Shown: positions 62,937 to 64,000 of the stretch, one piece after another
Position numbering within the stretch: the stretch's first letter is position 1
Layout: every line of letters starts with the position of its first letter
Assembly (NCBI RefSeq): GCF_002201515.1
Contig: NZ_CP021421.1
Coordinates: forward strand, 3,100,001 to 3,164,000
From: Muribaculum intestinale
GTDB lineage: Bacteria > Bacteroidota > Bacteroidia > Bacteroidales > Muribaculaceae
DNA: 64,000 bases
Direction: 5' to 3'
Translations under genes and position numbers: made by a program
Notes under the pieces: model-generated
The model's input: only the letters and a program-made list of their open reading frames with translations
The model's database searches: none
What the model was told of the DNA's origin: nothing

Positions 62937-63548
62937 TCATATGTCAGCATCAGTGTCGCATGACAAGCCATACGCTGAGATTACAGAGTGCAACACATCG
63001 CCTCCATCAATCGATGGCGAAAAAGCTGAGAGGACATTAATCCGCGAATTCTTTATCAGTTCCACGCCATCGCGTATGGTATCCGACACACATACATCAC
63101 CGGCAAGTCCACAGATGTCAATTCTCTTGATATCGTACGATTCAATGATATGAAGTATCCTCTCTGCTGCTACTGAGTTTTTGAAGATTGAATACTCCTC
63201 ACGCCCGGCATCCTTGCCTTTGTGAAGAATGACAACCTTGTCGGAATTATCAAGCAATTCAGTCATTACCGGAGGCCATATTGCAGCACCCACGGAGTCT
63301 GCGATACAATGACGTGGCCATTCGCCTCCGTCGGGCTTAAATGAACAGTGGCGCATGGGGTGGCAATCGGCTGTCACTATAATGAAGGCATAATCAATGT
63401 TATGAGTGCGGATATACCCGGCAAGAGCGTTCATTGCACGCTCTGCTCCAGGCACAGGCAGCGCACCTGTGATAAAATCAATCTGCGGGTCAATTATAAG
63501 CAGGAGTTTATTTTCATGCGCGGACATTTCCGCTTGAGATATATTCAT
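62937..63548 (-). CDS. pncA: Nicotinamidase (isochorismatase-like)
   Basis: 203 residues, PncA-type hydrolase turning nicotinamide to nicotinate in NAD salvage. Catalytic Asp in LIIDPQIDFITGALPVPGA, metal site VTADCHPMRHCSF, catalytic Lys in VILHKGKDAGREEYSIF, nucleophile Cys in DICGLAGDVCVSDTIRDG. Length fits. Its promoter is 50-80 bp upstream. The start at 63548 or the Met eight codons in (MSAHEN) cannot be separated. Confidence 0.93.
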   Translation of the reverse strand: MNISQAEMSAHENKLLLIIDPQIDFITGALPVPGAERAMNALAGYIRTHNIDYAFIIVTADCHPMRHCSFKPDGGEWPRHCIADSVGAAIWPPVMTELLDNSDKVVILHKGKDAGREEYSIFKNSVAAERILHIIESYDIKRIDICGLAGDVCVSDTIRDGVELIKNSRINVLSAFSPSIDGGDVLHSVISAYGLSCDTDADI

Positions 63549-63598
63549 TGTCTAAGAGAATATTTACGAGGAGATTTCAACTTTTGCGACTTACTCAG

Positions 63599-63629
63599 CA
63601 AATATAATTCAAACATATGAACCGCACAA
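63599..63629 (-). promoter_or_regulatory. Promoter of pncA
   Basis: Minus strand TTG at 63629-63627, 20-bp spacer, TATATTTG at 63606-63599. Confidence 0.55.
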
Positions 63630-63686
63630 TATCATAATGCATCAAAAAAATCCCACAGAGCCAATATCTATATCATTTCACCCTAT

Positions 63687-63728
63687 AAAAAATATTGCGA
63701 GACCGGCCAATCTGAAGCCGTCTCGCAA
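63687..63728 (-). terminator. Intrinsic terminator of the TolC-family gene
   Basis: A 9-bp perfect stem (63695-63703 with 63720-63728, TTGCGAGAC), extendable inward with a bulge, followed on the minus strand by TATTTTTTATAG. It is 23 nt past the stop at 63753. Confidence 0.85.
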
Positions 63729-63750
63729 CATTTACAAAGTATGATATTAA

Positions 63751-64000
63751 TCAACGTAAGGAGGGAGTGGTAAGGAAATCGAGGATACGCGTACGGAGTA
63801 TGAGTTCATAGCGAGCCTGAATGGCCTGCGTAGTGGCTGTCAAGGCTTTGGATTTTGCCTGCTCGTAGTCGGTAGGAGTAGCCCGTCCGACACTGTATTT
63901 TTCCTGCATCGCCTCAAAAGCCTTATTGGCGGCATCACGGGCGGTCTCGCCTGCCGCAAGACGCGCTCTTGCTCCGTCGGCCTGATAATACGCCTGCTGC
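63751..64000 (-). CDS. TolC-family outer-membrane efflux protein, C-terminal part
   Basis: The last 82 residues of a gene running beyond the window edge. The visible part reads as the terminal helical repeat of TolC/OprM-type channels: an Ala-rich coiled region (ADGARARLAAGETARDAA), then FEAMQEKYSVGRATPTDYEQ, the typical motif before the final helix, and ALTATTQAIQARYELILRTR. These proteins form outer-membrane ducts for efflux pumps or type I export. Stop TGA at 63753-63751. Partners are outside the window. Confidence 0.82.
   Translation of the reverse strand, partial: QQAYYQADGARARLAAGETARDAANKAFEAMQEKYSVGRATPTDYEQAKSKALTATTQAIQARYELILRTRILDFLTTPSLR

Noticed and set aside
1..64000. CRISPR arrays, tRNA or rRNA genes, insertion sequences
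   Set aside because: No regularly spaced repeats, tRNA-like cloverleaf T-loops, rRNA motifs or transposase proteins were seen on reading; a dedicated scan (tRNAscan, ISfinder) would be decisive.

Overview
The window looks like chromosome of a gut Bacteroidota, order Bacteroidales, plausibly family Muribaculaceae; the family is an inference. The support is: Bacteroidales-type promoters (TTTG or TTG, 19-21 bp, TAnnTTTG) upstream of many genes, fimbrillin-type lipoproteins, GH92 mannosidases, a pectinolytic enzyme with a type IX secretion-like tail, a NusG-like (UpxY-type) regulator before a surface-polysaccharide locus, a one-chain PurL and a KorAB 2-oxoacid:ferredoxin oxidoreductase. No rRNA, tRNA, CRISPR array, IS element or plasmid gene was seen.

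Region 1 (1-10,370, all minus strand, read from right to left) is an exopolysaccharide or capsule locus. It starts with a textbook promoter (10226-10257), an untranslated leader of about 180 nt, and a 471-residue regulator. That regulator fuses a tyrosine-recombinase-like N-terminal half, which has lost the expected Arg/His catalytic residues, to a NusG/UpxY-like half with a KOW domain. It carries an uninterrupted G9 tract at codons 43-45, where loss or gain of one G gives a stop within a few codons, as expected of a phase-variable ON/OFF switch. Two small unrecognised genes follow in tight coupling. Then comes an AT-rich cassette: flippase, acetyltransferase, beta-propeller protein, polymerase, GT6 (blood-group A/B-type) glycosyltransferase, GT11 fucosyltransferase, GT2, and a truncated acyltransferase. 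GT11 plus GT6 suggests a glycan resembling histo-blood-group antigens.

Region 2 (10,372-28,440, minus strand) is mostly core metabolism: korB/korA, a dihydroorotase-like amidohydrolase, a polyprenol-phosphate mannose synthase, an aminotransferase, two uncharacterised envelope proteins, two nitroreductases, a second GT2 with a DUF4199-like partner, surE, a fimbrillin-type gene pair, and a large CE8-PL1 pectinase. Region 3 (28,840-33,404, plus strand) has two GH92 alpha-mannosidases. Region 4 (33,547-42,342, minus strand) has an acyl-CoA dehydrogenase with etfA/etfB, an amidophosphoribosyltransferase homologue lacking its N-terminal Cys nucleophile, and purL.

Region 5 (42,818-52,997, plus strand) is tig-clpP-clpX-recQ, purU, hisH-hisA-hisF-hisIE and an ftsE-like ATPase. 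A GH13 lipoprotein follows (53,137-54,573), then a gene-poor 600 bp holding a candidate small RNA with its own promoter and terminator. Next is a two-domain hydrolase gene broken by an apparent one-base deletion. Region 6 (56,583-64,000, minus strand) carries a periplasmic solute-binding protein, a putative porin, a TPR protein, glnS, pncA, and the 3' end of a TolC-family gene.

The strongest candidate for something undescribed is the phase-variable recombinase-NusG fusion controlling a blood-group-like surface glycan locus.
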